Positions 45,221-53,251 of a stretch of 64,000 nt of DNA are shown here, in pieces. Each line of letters begins with the position of its first letter. Positions within the stretch are counted from its first letter, which is position 1. The stretch is from Pseudomonas sp. TTU2014-080ASC (lineage in GTDB: Bacteria; Pseudomonadota; Gammaproteobacteria; Pseudomonadales; Pseudomonadaceae). A program made the translations under genes and the position numbers. The stretch lies in the NCBI RefSeq assembly GCF_001446935.1, contig NZ_LKKK01000001.1, positions 248,001-312,000 of the forward strand. The letters run 5' to 3'. Under the pieces are notes generated by a model. That model saw nothing but the letters and a program-made list of their open reading frames with translations, searched no databases and had not been told where the DNA came from.

Positions 45221-46306
45221 TCAGCCAGCCCGGCGCTGTTGCAGGGCGTCGATGTGTTCACGAATCGCCGGGATCAGGCCCCGGCCATACAGCTCGGCAT
45301 CGTCCAGCGGATCGAAGCCACGAATCAGGAAAGTGGATGCGCCGTGCTGCCAGTAGCGGCCAAGGGCCTGCGCCACTTGTTCAGGCGTGCCGACCAGCGC
45401 GGTCGAGTTCCACTGCGCTCCGGTAAGCCGGGCCACGCCCATCCACAGGCGCTCATCCAGCACTTCACCACGCTGGGCAGCCGCCAGCAGACGCTGGGAA
45501 CCGGCATTGGCCGGGGCGTGATCGTGCAAAGGCAAACCGAGGCGCTGACGGTTCTCGCGGATGCGTTCAAGGATCTCCGCCGCACGCTTCCAGGCGTCCT
45601 CTTCGGTGTCCGCCACAATCGGCCGGAACGACACAGAAATACGCGGGCTGCGGCCTTGCGCCTGCGCGGCTTTACGTACGTGCTGCACATGTTCGGCAAA
45701 GTCCGCCACCGGCTCGCCCCAGAGCATGTAGGTGTCGGCGTGGCGGGCAGCGACATCAATCGCCGCCGGTGAGCTGCCACTGAAATAGATCGGAATATGC
45801 GGCTGCTGGCGGGTGCGCACAGTCGGCAGCGCACCTTTGAAGCGGTAGTAAGTGCCTGCATGATCCACCGGACCATCGGCGGTCCAGATCGCCTTCAGCG
45901 CTTGCAGGTATTCATCCGTGCGGGCGTAGCGCTGGTCGTGGTCGAGCCAGTCGCCATCGCGCTGCTGATCCACATCGCTGCCGCCACTGATCACGTTAAG
46001 GGCCAGGCGGCCATTGCTGAACTGGTCCAACGTCGCCAGTTGCCGGGCAGCCAGCGGTGGAGCGATCACGCCCGGCCGGTACGCCAGCAGAATGCCCAGA
46101 CGCTCGGTCGCCGCCGCAATAAAGGAGCTGACCACCGCGCCTTCCGCGCCATTGGAGAAATACCCCACCAATGCCCGGTCAAACCCGGCCTTCTCATGGG
46201 CCTGCGCAAAACGCCGGACAAATGCAGGATCAACCGCATCCCCCAAGGGTTGATCCACTTCAGCGCTGGGCGTCGCTGTGATCATCCCGATAATTTCTAC
46301 CGTCAT
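45221..46306 (-). CDS. SsuD-like LLM flavin-dependent monooxygenase, copy 2
   Basis: 361 residues. NVISGGSDVDQQRDGDWLDH and RYARTDEYLQALKAIW parallel copy 1, as does IPIYFSGSSPAAIDVAARHADTY. First gene of the eight-gene minus-strand array. RBS AGGAA lies ahead of the ATG. Upstream DNA to about 46500 is AT-rich with dyads and an ATTCCT motif, fitting control by sulfur supply. Confidence 0.86.
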   Translation of the reverse strand: MTVEIIGMITATPSAEVDQPLGDAVDPAFVRRFAQAHEKAGFDRALVGYFSNGAEGAVVSSFIAAATERLGILLAYRPGVIAPPLAARQLATLDQFSNGRLALNVISGGSDVDQQRDGDWLDHDQRYARTDEYLQALKAIWTADGPVDHAGTYYRFKGALPTVRTRQQPHIPIYFSGSSPAAIDVAARHADTYMLWGEPVADFAEHVQHVRKAAQAQGRSPRISVSFRPIVADTEEDAWKRAAEILERIRENRQRLGLPLHDHAPANAGSQRLLAAAQRGEVLDERLWMGVARLTGAQWNSTALVGTPEQVAQALGRYWQHGASTFLIRGFDPLDDAELYGRGLIPAIREHIDALQQRRAG

Positions 46307-46355
46307 GTCGCATTCCTGTGTCGGTTATGCCAAACGCCAGCCATGACCTTCTTTT

Positions 46356-46412
46356 TTCTTATAAGAAGAAACCGATGCCTAACGAACGCTTATAAAAGTA
46401 ATGCGAGGAATG
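46356..46412 (-). promoter_or_regulatory. Control region of the eight-gene sulfonate array
   Basis: A perfect 12-bp palindrome TTCTTATAAGAA (46356-46367) and, on the minus strand, ATTCCT (46411-46406) followed about ten bases later by TTATAAG. The latter resembles the motif before tauA and the 10046 operon. Binding by CysB or a related LysR protein is inferred. Confidence 0.45.
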
Positions 46413-46571
46413 ACGGCTGTGAAATTCAATTTCGGCATAACCTAATATGCAAAAACAGCATTCATATTTTTATTTATATTGCTAACTGCGCATTTTAAGC
46501 AGATACGAAATGCGCCAAATGAAGCACAGAGGTATGGATATACCGACATGCCCGAAGCATGGCCGCAGTTT

Positions 46572-46660
46572 TGTGGGAACGGCTTTAGCCGTGAAAGCTA
46601 CTGGCACGGTTTGCTGGCGTGTTGAGCAGATACCTATTCGCGGTTGAAACCGCTCCTACG
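46572..46660. repeat. Pair of inverted Pseudomonas REP elements
   Basis: GGAACGGCTTTAGCCGTGAA (near 46577-46596) and TTCGCGGTTGAAACCGCTCC (near 46637-46656) are the typical Pseudomonas intergenic REP hairpin, here as an opposed pair between the sulfonate array and the membrane-protein gene. Confidence 0.8.
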
Positions 46661-46672
46661 AGAGTGTGCAGC

Positions 46673-47623
46673 TCATGCTGGAATATGGGCGCACAAGGCC
46701 TTGTGCTTAGCGAGGCGCTTCACTCGTTTGATTCTGCGCCAGACTCGCGGCACGTCTTCAAGTGGGGCCATAAGTAGAAGGATGGACCAGTAGGCCCAAC
46801 CTCGCGTTCTGCTCATTAGATCCCGGTGGCGCCGATCAGGTAGTTCAAGCAGCTCAGTGATAAAGCGGTAAAAACCGGCTTGGCTGAGATATTGATCATC
46901 CAGACACTCCAACAAGCGCTCAGTAAGGTACTTGACTGCTGACACAAGAGTTGCAGCGGGAAAAATGATCAGCACCACAAGCGGAATCAGGTTGACCCAC
47001 ATGGCAAAGATCAAGTCCCAGGTATCGCTGATGAACTGCTCGAATGATCCAAATATGAACTCAGCATCCATATTTGCGATCACGATAGCGGCAATTATCG
47101 CGACCAAACCAGCCATATAAGTTGCAAAATTACCGGCAGTGGGCAAGTGGAAAAAGCCCATCGTTTTGCGCCACATGGGCTCCTGAGCTCGCACCCTCAG
47201 AGACTGTAACCACTCCCACTCCTTCACCAGTGCTTTGGCCAGATCCCGAATGTCCCCCGGGTGCTCAAAGGTACGGCGCAGGTAAGCCAGTTTTTGCTGA
47301 TCGAAATGACGATGGGCAACCCGAAAGCGTGGTTGAGCCGCCTGAGGGTGAAACAACTGATAGCGCCGCTGCGCGCCCATGAAATAGGCCTGTACAACTC
47401 CCGGAGCTATGAACAGCTCACAGATATATAGAACAGTCACCTGCCAGCCACTTAATAGGTCAACATCGCTGGCGATGCCCAGATAAACATCTAAGGCGAC
47501 TACACCAACAATCAGCCCCATCAATGTAACGCACAGCCAAAAAACAAGGGTTCCACGCGCATAGAAGAGTAATGAACGAAACGTCTTACGGTAATGCCTG
47601 ATCTTGTCGCTGATTGCCTGCAT
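46673..47623 (-). CDS. Unrecognised multi-span membrane protein
   Basis: 316 residues; I do not recognise the family. Two membrane segments lie near the N-terminus (GTLVFWLCVTLMGLIVGVVAL; WQVTVLYICELFIAPGVV), and two more in the middle (FATYMAGLVAIIAAIVIANM; FAMWVNLIPLVVLIIFPAATL), separated by basic, charged cytoplasmic regions. The C-terminus is Arg/Lys-rich. It stands alone between a REP pair and a LysR gene; nothing ties it to sulfur use. Confidence 0.7.
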   Translation of the reverse strand: MQAISDKIRHYRKTFRSLLFYARGTLVFWLCVTLMGLIVGVVALDVYLGIASDVDLLSGWQVTVLYICELFIAPGVVQAYFMGAQRRYQLFHPQAAQPRFRVAHRHFDQQKLAYLRRTFEHPGDIRDLAKALVKEWEWLQSLRVRAQEPMWRKTMGFFHLPTAGNFATYMAGLVAIIAAIVIANMDAEFIFGSFEQFISDTWDLIFAMWVNLIPLVVLIIFPAATLVSAVKYLTERLLECLDDQYLSQAGFYRFITELLELPDRRHRDLMSRTRGWAYWSILLLMAPLEDVPRVWRRIKRVKRLAKHKALCAHIPA

Positions 47624-47843
47624 GCGGCTCCCCTGCTGATCACTTCAGTATCGCGATGAGTAGCTGCTGAAATACCACGCAAGATGGCTTAATGCCACAC
47701 CCGATTCTCTACCACAGTCCGCAGCCCGGACTAGCCACCCAAGCTGGCGTAAACCGGGGCACGCTGTCACATACGGAGAAAATCAGGACGGTGTTTGAGG
47801 GCCGTAGCATAGGCCTGACAAAGATGCCGAATGAAGAAACCAC

Positions 47844-47880
47844 GGTGGGTAACCCGCTGTGCGGGCTTACGCCACCCTAC
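47844..47880. repeat. Palindromic GGTGGGTAACCCGC repeat
   Basis: GGTGGGTAACCCGC and GCGGGCTTACGCCACC with trailing CTAC, another copy of the intergenic palindrome family. It lies immediately past the 3' end of the LysR gene. Confidence 0.65.
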
Positions 47881-47892
47881 GCTCGCCGCCGG

Positions 47893-48795
47893 TCAGGCTT
47901 TGCGCGCGTCACCTAGGCGCTCACTGATCACTTCACCAAACAGGCCGATGGCGCCTTGCAGGTTACCGACAAATGCGGCGCGGACCAGCCACAGGTCGAT
48001 CATGGGTTTGAAGTCGCTGACGTTGAGCACTTCCAGTTGGTCGCGGTGGCGGCTGCCTTCCAGCAGCGGTTCGGGCACAAGGCCAAGGCCCATGCCGTTG
48101 GCGACCAAGCCCAGTTGCAGGTCGGTGCCGAAGATTTCCAGATTCACTGACAGGTTCATGCCCTGCTCCGCCAGCGCCCGTTGCAGGCCGGCGCGGAAGC
48201 CGCAGCCGTCCGGGTTGAGGACCCAGCCGTGGCTCTGGCAGTCCGCCAGTTTGTAGCTGCGTTTGCTCGCCGTGCCTTTGGGCGCAACCACAACCAGGCC
48301 CATGCGCGCCAGTGACTGACCGTGCAGCCCTTCGGGGAACACTTTGCCTGCCGGGAACAATGCAGCGACGGCATCCAACTCGCCGTTTTCCAGACGCTTG
48401 AGCAATCCACTACCCCAACCGTTGGAGACTTGCACGTGTAAGTCCGGGTAGGTGTTTTGCAAGCGCTGCAGGGCTTCCAGCAGCAGCGTATCGCCGACGG
48501 TTTGCGGTACGCCCAGGCGCAGTGAGCCGGTGGGCATCGCGTCGCTGGTGACCAGTTCGCGCAGCGCATCCACTTCACGCTGTATGGCGCAACACTGCTC
48601 GTACACACGCAGGCCCATAGGAGTTGGTTTGAGCGGTTTGGTGTTGCGGTCCAGCAATTCGACACCGAGCGACTCTTCCAGATTCTGCAAGCGACGGGTG
48701 ATTGCCGATTGCGTCAGTTGCAGGGCTTCAGCCGCGTGGCTGAGGGATTGCAGGCGGATAACGGCTACGAAGGCATCGATGTCATCTATCTTCAT
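47893..48795 (-). CDS. LysR-family regulator divergent from thiol dioxygenase
   Basis: 300 residues from the ATG at 48795; a long in-frame extension reaching into the dioxygenase promoter is rejected. The N-terminal HTH is FVAVIRLQSLSHAAEALQLTQSAITRRLQNLE, followed by a substrate-binding domain (GLGLVPEPLLEG). Divergence from the 3-mercaptopropionate dioxygenase-rhodanese pair makes it their probable thiol- or sulfur-responsive regulator. The inducer is unknown. Confidence 0.85.
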   Translation of the reverse strand: MKIDDIDAFVAVIRLQSLSHAAEALQLTQSAITRRLQNLEESLGVELLDRNTKPLKPTPMGLRVYEQCCAIQREVDALRELVTSDAMPTGSLRLGVPQTVGDTLLLEALQRLQNTYPDLHVQVSNGWGSGLLKRLENGELDAVAALFPAGKVFPEGLHGQSLARMGLVVVAPKGTASKRSYKLADCQSHGWVLNPDGCGFRAGLQRALAEQGMNLSVNLEIFGTDLQLGLVANGMGLGLVPEPLLEGSRHRDQLEVLNVSDFKPMIDLWLVRAAFVGNLQGAIGLFGEVISERLGDARKA

Positions 48796-48812
48796 TCTAC
48801 TTTCGCATATTA

Positions 48813-48847
48813 GCTTATGAATAAATTGAATTTTGCTGATTATAAGC
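48813..48847. promoter_or_regulatory. Dyad between the LysR gene and the thiol dioxygenase
   Basis: GCTTAT (48813-48818) and ATAAGC (48842-48847) lie in an AT-rich divergent region, where a LysR-type protein would be expected to bind. The arms are only six bases, so this is tentative. Confidence 0.35.
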
Positions 48848-49003
48848 GAATTGCTACCGTGTGCACCTCGCAAACATCCAATGCCAGCGAGTCGTTGTCG
48901 AACCGGCCTTAAAGTGCAATTTACCCGGCGTCTCAGGTAGCTAAGCATTAAGCCCCGACTTTCAACATCAACTTTATCTGGCCATTGGCACTGGAAAATT
49001 ACA

Positions 49004-49609
49004 ATGAGCACACCTTTGAACCTGCACCGTCTGCGCACCTTTATTGATGGTCTGGCCAGCCTGCTGGATCAACAGCCTGAAGAACCGGCCATCCTTGAGC
49101 AAGGTGCTGACCTGCTGCGCCAACTGGTCAGCCATGATGACTGGCTGCCTGCCGAATTCGCCCAGCCCGATCCGCAACGCTATCAGCAATACCTGCTGCA
49201 CTGCGACTCGCGCCAGCGCTTCTCGGTGGTGAGTTTTGTCTGGGGGCCGGGGCAGCAAACGCCGGTGCACGATCATCGTGTATGGGGCCTGATCGGAATG
49301 CTACGCGGGGCCGAGCTGTCGCAGAACTTCAGCCGTCAAGCCGATGGCAGCCTGCAACCTGATGGACCGGCCATTCGCCTAGAGCCAGGCCATGTGGAGG
49401 CGGTGTCGCCCAACGTCGGCGATATCCATCAGGTGAGTAACGCCTTCAGCGATCAGACCTCCATCAGCATTCACGTCTACGGCGGCAATATCGGCGCGGT
49501 ACGGCGTGCGGTGTATGCCGAAGACGGCAGCGAAAAAACCTTTATCTCCGGTTATTCCAACCTCCTCCTTCCCAATTTATGGGACCTGTCCAAAGAGAGC
49601 CTTGCATGA
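49004..49609 (+). CDS. 3-mercaptopropionate/cysteine dioxygenase
   Basis: 201-residue cupin thiol dioxygenase matching the P. aeruginosa 3-mercaptopropionate dioxygenase in length and in SRQRFSVVSFVWGPGQ, PVHDHRVWGLIGMLRGAE and DIHQVSNAFSD. Iron ligands are His89, His91 and His142. These enzymes oxidise a thiol to its sulfinate. The stop overlaps the rhodanese start (ATGA), so sulfinate formation and sulfane-sulfur handling are co-expressed. 3-mercaptopropionate is the likely best substrate; cysteine is possible. Confidence 0.9.
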   Translation: MSTPLNLHRLRTFIDGLASLLDQQPEEPAILEQGADLLRQLVSHDDWLPAEFAQPDPQRYQQYLLHCDSRQRFSVVSFVWGPGQQTPVHDHRVWGLIGMLRGAELSQNFSRQADGSLQPDGPAIRLEPGHVEAVSPNVGDIHQVSNAFSDQTSISIHVYGGNIGAVRRAVYAEDGSEKTFISGYSNLLLPNLWDLSKESLA

Positions 49610-51189
49610 GCCAAATTGCCACCCGCTCCTACGCCAGCATTCGTCAGGCTTTGCTGAATAAAGAAGAACTGGCCCTGATTGATGTGCGTGAAGAAGCGCC
49701 CTTCGCTGAAGAGCACCCGCTATTTGCCGCGAACATTTCGCTGTCCCGGCTGGAGCTTGAGATTTATGCCCGCGTGCCGCGTCGCGATACCCGCGTTACG
49801 GTCTATGACGATGGCGAGGGGCTGGCAGTAGAAGCCACAAAACGGCTGGCCAAACTCGGTTACACCGATGTGGCGCTGCTTGAAGGTGGCCTCAGCGGTT
49901 GGCGTGAGGCTGGCGGCGAGCTGTTCCGCGATGTGAACGTGCCGAGCAAAGCCTTTGGCGAGCTGGTCGAAAGCGTGCGTCACACGCCCTCGCTGGCTGC
50001 AGAAGAAGTCAAAGCGCTACTGGATGCTAAGGCTGATGTTGTGGTGCTGGATGCCCGCCGCTTTGATGAATACCAGACCATGAGCATCCCCACCGGCATC
50101 AGTGTGCCGGGGGCTGAGCTGGTGTTGCGTGCCCGCGAGCTGGCACCCAACCCAAGCACCCGGATTATCGTCAATTGCGCAGGCCGCACACGCAGCATTA
50201 TCGGCACCCAGTCGCTGGTAAACGCCGGTCTGCCGAACCCGATTTCGGCTCTGCGTAACGGCACCATCGGCTGGACGCTGGCCGGGCAACAGCTTGAACA
50301 CGGCCAGTCGCGCCGCTTCAGTGAGGTCAGCGAAGAGACCCGCGCAAGTGCCGCTGCATCCGCCCGTGCCGTGGCCGACAAAGCCCGCGTGGGCCGCGCC
50401 ACGCTTGATGACCTGAAGCGCTGGCAGGCTGAAAGCAATCGCACTACTTATCTGTTCGACGTGCGCACGCCGGAAGAATATGAAGCTGCTCATCTGCCCG
50501 GTTCCCGCTCAACACCGGGCGGCCAACTGGTGCAGGAAACCGATCACTTCGCCAGCGTGCGCGGTGCGCGCATTGTGCTGGCAGATACCGACGGCGTACG
50601 CGCCAACATGAGCGCCTCCTGGCTGGCGCAAATGGGTTGGGATGTCTACGTGCTGGATGGTCTCAGTGACGCTGATCTGACCGCGCGCGGCGCTTGGCCT
50701 GCACCGCTGCCTGAGCAGCCACAGCCGCAAGCCGTCAGCCCGGCTACCCTCAATACATGGTTGAGTGAAGGCAATACGCAGCTGCTGGACTTCACCACCA
50801 GCGCCAACCACGTTGCCCGGCATATTCCCGGAGCCTGGTGGGCGTTGCGTTCGCAATTGCCGCAAGCCCTGGAAAAAATTCCAGTGGCTGAGCGCTATGT
50901 GCTGACCTGCGGCAGCAGCCTGCTGGCTCGGTTTGTTGTCGCAGAACTGCAAGAGCTGACCGGCAAGCCAGTAGTCGTATTAGAAGGCGGAACGGCGGCC
51001 TGGGTTGCGGCTGGTCTGCCAGTGGAAGCAGGTGAACAGCGCCTGGCCGTACCGCGCACGGATCGCTATCGCCGTCCGTATGAAGGCACAGACAACCCGC
51101 GTGAAGCCATGCAGGGTTATCTGGACTGGGAGTTCGGTTTGGTCGAACAATTGGGCCGCGATGGCACGCACGGGTTTTACGTGATTTGA
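49606..51189 (+). CDS. Four-domain rhodanese sulfurtransferase
   Basis: 527 residues starting at the ATG in the dioxygenase stop codon. Four rhodanese-like domains cover roughly residues 8-115, 130-235, 262-365 and 378-490. Only domains 2 and 4 keep an active cysteine (Cys191 in NCAGRTRS, Cys435 in LTCGSSLL). Domains 1 and 3 have Asp-containing loops instead (VYDDGEG, LADTDG) and are probably structural or binding. It likely moves sulfane sulfur released in thiol breakdown. Confidence 0.88.
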   Translation: MSQIATRSYASIRQALLNKEELALIDVREEAPFAEEHPLFAANISLSRLELEIYARVPRRDTRVTVYDDGEGLAVEATKRLAKLGYTDVALLEGGLSGWREAGGELFRDVNVPSKAFGELVESVRHTPSLAAEEVKALLDAKADVVVLDARRFDEYQTMSIPTGISVPGAELVLRARELAPNPSTRIIVNCAGRTRSIIGTQSLVNAGLPNPISALRNGTIGWTLAGQQLEHGQSRRFSEVSEETRASAAASARAVADKARVGRATLDDLKRWQAESNRTTYLFDVRTPEEYEAAHLPGSRSTPGGQLVQETDHFASVRGARIVLADTDGVRANMSASWLAQMGWDVYVLDGLSDADLTARGAWPAPLPEQPQPQAVSPATLNTWLSEGNTQLLDFTTSANHVARHIPGAWWALRSQLPQALEKIPVAERYVLTCGSSLLARFVVAELQELTGKPVVVLEGGTAAWVAAGLPVEAGEQRLAVPRTDRYRRPYEGTDNPREAMQGYLDWEFGLVEQLGRDGTHGFYVI

Positions 51190-51222
51190 ATCAGGTCAAA
51201 GCCTGTCGCGACATTGAGAACC

Positions 51223-51440
51223 ACGGTGGATGGCTTCGTCCATCCACCCTACGCGAGCGTCGTTCATGAGGGTGCGATAAGGCCGCACAGCGGCTTATCC
51301 ACCAGCGTTTTCACGCCTTGCACAACACGCAAGAAATCCGGCGGAGATAAAGGCCATGGCGGATGGCAGCGTCCATCCGCCCTATGCGAGCGCCGTTCAC
51401 GTTTGGGCCGATAAGGCCGCATAGCGCCTTATCGGCCTAT
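51223..51440. repeat. Tandem double copy of a composite palindromic repeat
   Basis: Two copies about 134 bases apart, each made of a GGxGGATGGC...GTCCATCCxCCCTA hairpin (51224-51251; 51359-51385) followed by GATAAGGCCGC...GCGxCTTATC (51276-51299; 51409-51433). The same family occurs at 22640, 36658 and 47844. It fills the space between the rhodanese gene and epsC and may also act as a two-way terminator. Confidence 0.75.
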
Positions 51441-51446
51441 TCATCA

Positions 51447-52406
51447 TCAGGAAATGACGTTATCGCACTGCTGCGCGTTGGCCTGGCTGATGTTGCTACC
51501 GGCCGGTACGCTGCGGGTCAGCCAGACGTTACCGCCAATCACGGAGCCTTTGCCGATGGTGATGCGGCCGAGAATGGTCGCACCGGCGTAGATCACCACA
51601 TCATCCTCAACAATCGGATGGCGCGGCTCGCCTTTATGCAGGTTGCCGTTTTCATCGGAGGTGAAGCGTTTCGCACCCAGCGTCACCGCCTGATAAATCC
51701 GCACATGGTCGCCAATGATCGCGGTCTCGCCGATCACCACGCCGGTGCCGTGGTCGATAAAGAAGCTCTTGCCGATCTGCGCGCCCGGATGGATATCAAT
51801 CCCAGTGGCCGAGTGCGCCAGCTCGGAGATGATCCGCGCCAGCAAGGTCAACTCAGCCTTGTATAGATAGTGGGCGATACGGTGATGAATCACGGCAATG
51901 ATGCCGGGGTAGCACAGCAGCACTTCATCCACCGTGCGCGCAGCCGGATCGCCGTTATAGGCGGCGATCACATCCAGATCGAGGCTGCGGCGCAGCTCCG
52001 GCAGACCGGCAGCAAACTCGCGCACGATCTGCACGGCGCGTTGCTCTATGTCCTGCCCGGTTTCGCCGCGCAGACGGGCGATGTAGCGCAGCTCCAAACG
52101 CACCTGAGCCAGCAAATTGTTCAGCGCTGTATCCAGGGTATGGCCGACGTAGAAATCTTCGCTTTCTTCACGCAACTCATGCGGACCAAGACGCATGGGA
52201 AACAAGGCTCCGGTCAGATCCTTGATGATTTGCGCGATCGCACCGGGAGATGGCAGCTCGCGGCCACCCAATTCTTTTGCCCGTCCGGTACTGCTGCGCC
52301 ACTCGGCGCGAACGGCCCGTAACTGTTCAACAATTTGATCCAGCTGCCAGTTAACCGGCAAGGCTGCGCTTTGCCCGTCTTGGGGGCCTTTTTGCATCTC
52401 AGACAT
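51447..52406 (-). CDS. epsC: Serine O-acetyltransferase, EpsC type
   Basis: 319 residues from the ATG at 52406 (AGGAA upstream). First step of cysteine synthesis: acetyl-CoA plus serine to O-acetylserine. The C-terminal left-handed beta-helix is clear (GIDIHPGAQIGKSFFIDHGTG, VVIGETAIIGDHVRIYQ, VIYAGATILGRITIGKGSVIGG), with catalytic His and Asp in that region. O-acetylserine and its N-acetyl form are the inducers of CysB regulons, relevant to the rest of the window. It is 78 bases after a rhodanese gene, probably in one operon. Confidence 0.9.
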   Translation of the reverse strand: MSEMQKGPQDGQSAALPVNWQLDQIVEQLRAVRAEWRSSTGRAKELGGRELPSPGAIAQIIKDLTGALFPMRLGPHELREESEDFYVGHTLDTALNNLLAQVRLELRYIARLRGETGQDIEQRAVQIVREFAAGLPELRRSLDLDVIAAYNGDPAARTVDEVLLCYPGIIAVIHHRIAHYLYKAELTLLARIISELAHSATGIDIHPGAQIGKSFFIDHGTGVVIGETAIIGDHVRIYQAVTLGAKRFTSDENGNLHKGEPRHPIVEDDVVIYAGATILGRITIGKGSVIGGNVWLTRSVPAGSNISQANAQQCDNVIS

Positions 52407-52484
52407 GCTATTTCCTGACGCGCCAGCTTGTGGCACAGCGCGTTTCAACGCGTATGAGTGGAAAGACGTGACCAGTTGTCCCGG

Positions 52485-52997
52485 TCAATCCTGAAGCCAT
52501 GGCAGCTGCCAGAATCGCCAACCGCCATGTTTACTTTGCTGGTATTGCGCATCCCGACAGCCTTCGACCCCTTCCAGCACATTAAAGACCCGGCTAAAGC
52601 CTGCCTCGGATGCTGTCGCTGCTGCAGCGGCGGAGCGATATCCACTACTGCAGATCAGGCCGATTGCTGTCTCGCGTCCGGCGAGGGTATCCAGCTCCTG
52701 AATAAAGTGTGAATTGTGAATCATATTCACGCCAGTCTGCCAGGCAATGTGCATAGCACCCGGCACGCGGCCAATCGCTTGTAACTCTTCACGCGAGCGT
52801 ACATCGACCAGAAGCAAGGAGCCCTCCTCCGCCAGCAACCAAGCTTCCGGTGGGTACAGGCTCCCGGCATACGATGACTCCAACAACCGGGCACGCAAAT
52901 AAGCCTGCTCGAATAACGCCTGTTGTGAAAGATTCAGCACTTCACGGATGCTGACTGGGCGTTTCATCTCTTCCTGTGAGGGGTAACGGGTATCCAT
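52485..52997 (-). CDS. Single-domain rhodanese-like sulfurtransferase
   Basis: 170 residues with one rhodanese domain: LLLVDVRSREELQAIGRVPGA near residues 61-81 and the active loop CSSGYRS with Cys116. A leading helical segment of about 50 residues precedes the domain. Upstream of epsC in the same direction, suggesting a link to cysteine or persulfide handling. The 254 bases to the MFS gene on the other strand carry divergent promoters and no gene. Confidence 0.86.
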   Translation of the reverse strand: MDTRYPSQEEMKRPVSIREVLNLSQQALFEQAYLRARLLESSYAGSLYPPEAWLLAEEGSLLLVDVRSREELQAIGRVPGAMHIAWQTGVNMIHNSHFIQELDTLAGRETAIGLICSSGYRSAAAAATASEAGFSRVFNVLEGVEGCRDAQYQQSKHGGWRFWQLPWLQD

Positions 52998-53251
52998 TGT
53001 GTATTCCTTGCCACACTCGCAAAGCGATAGGCTCCCCCAACTGAGCCACTCTACAGCGAGTACGATATAACTAAAAAATAACTAAAAATTTTACGGAAAT
53101 AGCTGTCAGCGATAATAGGACTCGACCACGCCCTCATCGGTTCTGACAATCTGACAACCGGATCAGCCCTCAACTTTCCGTTTAACTTGCGCACCATCCG
53201 TCACGCAAAGCGCCTAAAATGCGCGCTCCTTCCGTGTCAGGCCTTCCTCAG

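Noticed and set aside
51223..51440. Considered as a CRISPR-like array because of regularly placed palindromes.
   Set aside because: Only two units, units are themselves mosaic hairpins, no uniform spacers and no cas genes nearby.
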